A DNA stretch of 64,000 nt. It comes from Tribonema minus (Eukaryota > Sar > Xanthophyceae > Tribonematales > Tribonemataceae). Both the position numbers and the translations under genes were made by a program. The notes beneath the pieces are model-generated. The model worked only from the letters and a program-made list of their open reading frames with translations. It had not been told where the DNA came from and did not search any database. Where the stretch lies: positions 62,001 through 126,000 of the forward strand of contig JAFCMP010000553.1 of the NCBI GenBank assembly GCA_017506865.1, read 5' to 3'. Shown here one piece after another: positions 62,921 through 64,000 of the stretch (positions within the stretch are counted from its first letter, which is position 1; each line of letters opens with the position of its first letter).

Positions 62921-63385
62921 GAACTTCGCTGGTGCAGGCGCAACGCGGGTAGCACTGCAACCCACACCCGTGCCTGATGCCGTGCCCGCGGCCGCCCCCG
63001 CGGTGCCACGACATCGCACATCCCGTTGCGATGGAGGGGGCGGGGACGTGGTGCCAATAGCACAATCGTCCACACCCGTGCTTGACGCAGTGCTGCTAGC
63101 CCCTGCCGCAACACCACGCCGCACATTACTCCTGGGTGCAGTGCCAGCAGCCCCCGTGGCCGCCGCGCTACCACACCCCTCGTCTGGTGCAGTGTCGGCA
63201 GCCGCGGCAGCGGCTACTGAGTCACTGCACTCTGCGCCTGTCAGTGAGTTCTGTCCTGATGTGACGCTTGTGTTGGCATGCATGCGCGGTGCAGCTGTGC
63301 TGCACTCTACGCTCATCATTGCACCAGATGCTGTCAAGGTGCCTGCATCATGCAGTTCATTCATGATGCCTGTGTGGTGCTGCAT
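62735..63385 (-). CDS. N-terminal Ala/Ser-rich segment of the same polyprotein
   Basis: 216 codons in the same frame as the methyltransferase ORF. It is separated from that ORF by repeat text containing two TAG codons, each at the Gln position of the repeat (AAAQRF; CAG changed to TAG near 62638 and 62737). The segment starts MQHHTGIMNELHDAG, is low complexity and ends in the first of the 33-residue repeats. Function is unknown; it may be gag-derived. Confidence 0.55.
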   Translation of the reverse strand: MQHHTGIMNELHDAGTLTASGAMMSVECSTAAPRMHANTSVTSGQNSLTGAECSDSVAAAAAADTAPDEGCGSAAATGAAGTAPRSNVRRGVAAGASSTASSTGVDDCAIGTTSPPPPSQRDVRCRGTAGAAAGTASGTGVGCSATRVAPAPAKFNMELSTIGCSAAQRFGAVPLGSSNDAAAQRLGAAQPRDNIGGSTAQRFGAAPLGNSNDAAA

Positions 63386-63398
63386 GGTGTGAGGTGCA

Positions 63399-63677
63399 TT
63401 ATGCTTTGTTCAAGTTGTTAAAGTTGAAGTTCACACTCTGCAACACCGAGTTCTGCGTGTCTGCTCTAGTTGGTAACAGTTTTAGTTGCTCAGCGGCCGT
63501 GAGGGCTTCTGTGCTACTTAGCTGCTGCGTTGTTGACGGTGGCACAATGTTCCGCTCGTCTGCGTTGGTTGTTAACAGATTGAGTTGCGCAACGGCTTGT
63601 GAAGTCGCTACACTATCTACCTGCTGCGTTGATGTCGTTGGCATTGGGTTAGGCGCTGCTGCATCAGTTATGGCCAC
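63399..63677 (-). CDS. small Gln/Thr-rich ORF of the Ty3-like element
   Basis: 92 codons beginning MAITDAAAPNPMPTTSTQQV, with two similar stretches (SVATSQAVAQLNLL and TEALTAAEQLKLLPT) that look like an internal duplication of about 45 residues. It ends with an Asn-rich NFNFNNLNK run. It lies between a probable gag-like ORF and the repeat region, in another frame from both. It may be a gag remnant; no domain is recognised. Confidence 0.4.
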   Translation of the reverse strand: MAITDAAAPNPMPTTSTQQVDSVATSQAVAQLNLLTTNADERNIVPPSTTQQLSSTEALTAAEQLKLLPTRADTQNSVLQSVNFNFNNLNKA

Positions 63678-63688
63678 CTGCGCGGCTT

Positions 63689-64000
63689 TTACTTCAACAC
63701 TGCCTTGTCGTACACGCCCCCTGCTGCGCTGCGCCCTCTGCGCCGGCGCAGGTGGTTGTGTGCCAATACCTTCCCGATCTGCTTCCCCAGGGTCGGGACA
63801 ATCCCCTGGGTGGCACCCCTATGGGTCCATCGTTCGAAGTTTCTTATTAATCCAAGCTGTGACATGGCGCGGCCTAGTGTTTTGTCCATTGCATTCCACT
63901 CTTGCTTCAACTTCTGAGTGTTGTTAAAGTGGACGAGATTCTTAGCGCCTTGGCCCCCCTTACTCCTGGACGTGTCATTGTTGGTGGCATTGTATGCTTT
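63689..64000 (-). CDS. gag-like ORF fragment, open to the window edge
   Basis: The minus frame is open from the last base of the window to 63689: YNATNNDTSRSKGG, LVHFNNTQKLKQEWNAMDKT, MSQLGLIRNFERWTHRG, then a basic tail (HNHLRRRRGRSAAGG). Basic, helical text at the 5' side of a Ty3-like element suggests gag, but no CCHC knuckle is seen. The start lies outside the window. Confidence 0.45.
   Translation of the reverse strand, partial: KAYNATNNDTSRSKGGQGAKNLVHFNNTQKLKQEWNAMDKTLGRAMSQLGLIRNFERWTHRGATQGIVPTLGKQIGKVLAHNHLRRRRGRSAAGGVYDKAVLK

Larger units (their letters stand above)
53640..64000 (-). mobile_element. Ty3/gypsy-type chromovirus-like retrotransposon carrying a DNA methyltransferase (5' end off window)
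   Basis: Minus-strand order: N-terminal or gag-like ORFs (64000-63399), repeat-rich region, aspartic protease, C5-cytosine methyltransferase, linker, reverse transcriptase, RNase H, integrase, chromodomain. This is the protease-RT-RNase H-integrase order of Ty3/gypsy elements, with the methyltransferase added after protease. At least four in-frame stops and one single-base frameshift make this copy defective. The 3' boundary is near 53640-53700 by content only; the 5' LTR lies beyond the right edge. Confidence 0.88.

Noticed and set aside
61989..63392. 467-codon plus-strand ORF with AAPKRCAAASLL repeats
   Set aside because: It is the antisense of the 99-bp repeat in the Ty3-like element; its openness follows from repeat composition.

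Overview
This window is nuclear DNA of a eukaryote. Its genes are cut by spliceosomal GT-AG introns, its coding DNA is GC-rich with Ser/Gly, Gln and Ala low-complexity runs, and it carries retrotransposons and tandem gene families. A plant/alga-type monodehydroascorbate reductase, long arrays of Cys-rich ankyrin proteins and an OTU-containing retroelement point to a microalga. I cannot separate an ochrophyte (xanthophyte/brown-algal type) from a green alga by reading alone, and lean weakly to an ochrophyte.

Layout. 1-1485 (-): the 5' part of an unrecognised single-pass membrane protein gene running off the left edge. 1824-6638 (+): a five-exon monodehydroascorbate reductase gene, divergent from the first. 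8241-9545 (-): a decayed ankyrin gene (A1) holding a 108-bp hairpin MITE. 11.2-13.6 kb: a compressed, broken copy of the 3' half of a gene found intact at 32-47 kb. 14358-15395 (-): intact ankyrin gene A2. About 15.48-21.85 kb (-): a non-LTR retrotransposon with one intact OTU protease/reverse transcriptase ORF, inserted in the upstream region of A2. 23.5-31.0 kb (-): tandem ankyrin genes A3, A4, A5 in units of about 3 kb. 32311-47001 (-): a 13-exon gene whose reading phases agree at every junction (about 1290 codons), function unknown. 47.9-52.0 kb (-): ankyrin pseudogene A6 and intact A7. About 53.6-64.0 kb (-): a Ty3/gypsy-type element with chromodomain integrase that also encodes a complete-looking C5-cytosine DNA methyltransferase between protease and reverse transcriptase; its 5' end lies off the right edge.

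The most striking pattern crosses genes. Introns are stuffed with degenerate tandem copies of the edge of the neighbouring exon together with its splice site. This is visible at about ten junctions in the 13-exon gene and at two in the reductase gene, and suggests introns here grow by repeated local duplication of exon-intron boundaries. Pieces of the same intronic material were carried along when the ankyrin genes duplicated, so the spacers of the ankyrin array are also built from exon fragments of the 13-exon gene.

Of seven ankyrin copies three (A2, A4, A7) read through cleanly; the others show a late nonsense codon (A3), an N-terminal frameshift (A5), or several lesions (A1, A6). I saw no rRNA, tRNA or CRISPR array, though a tRNA could be missed by eye.
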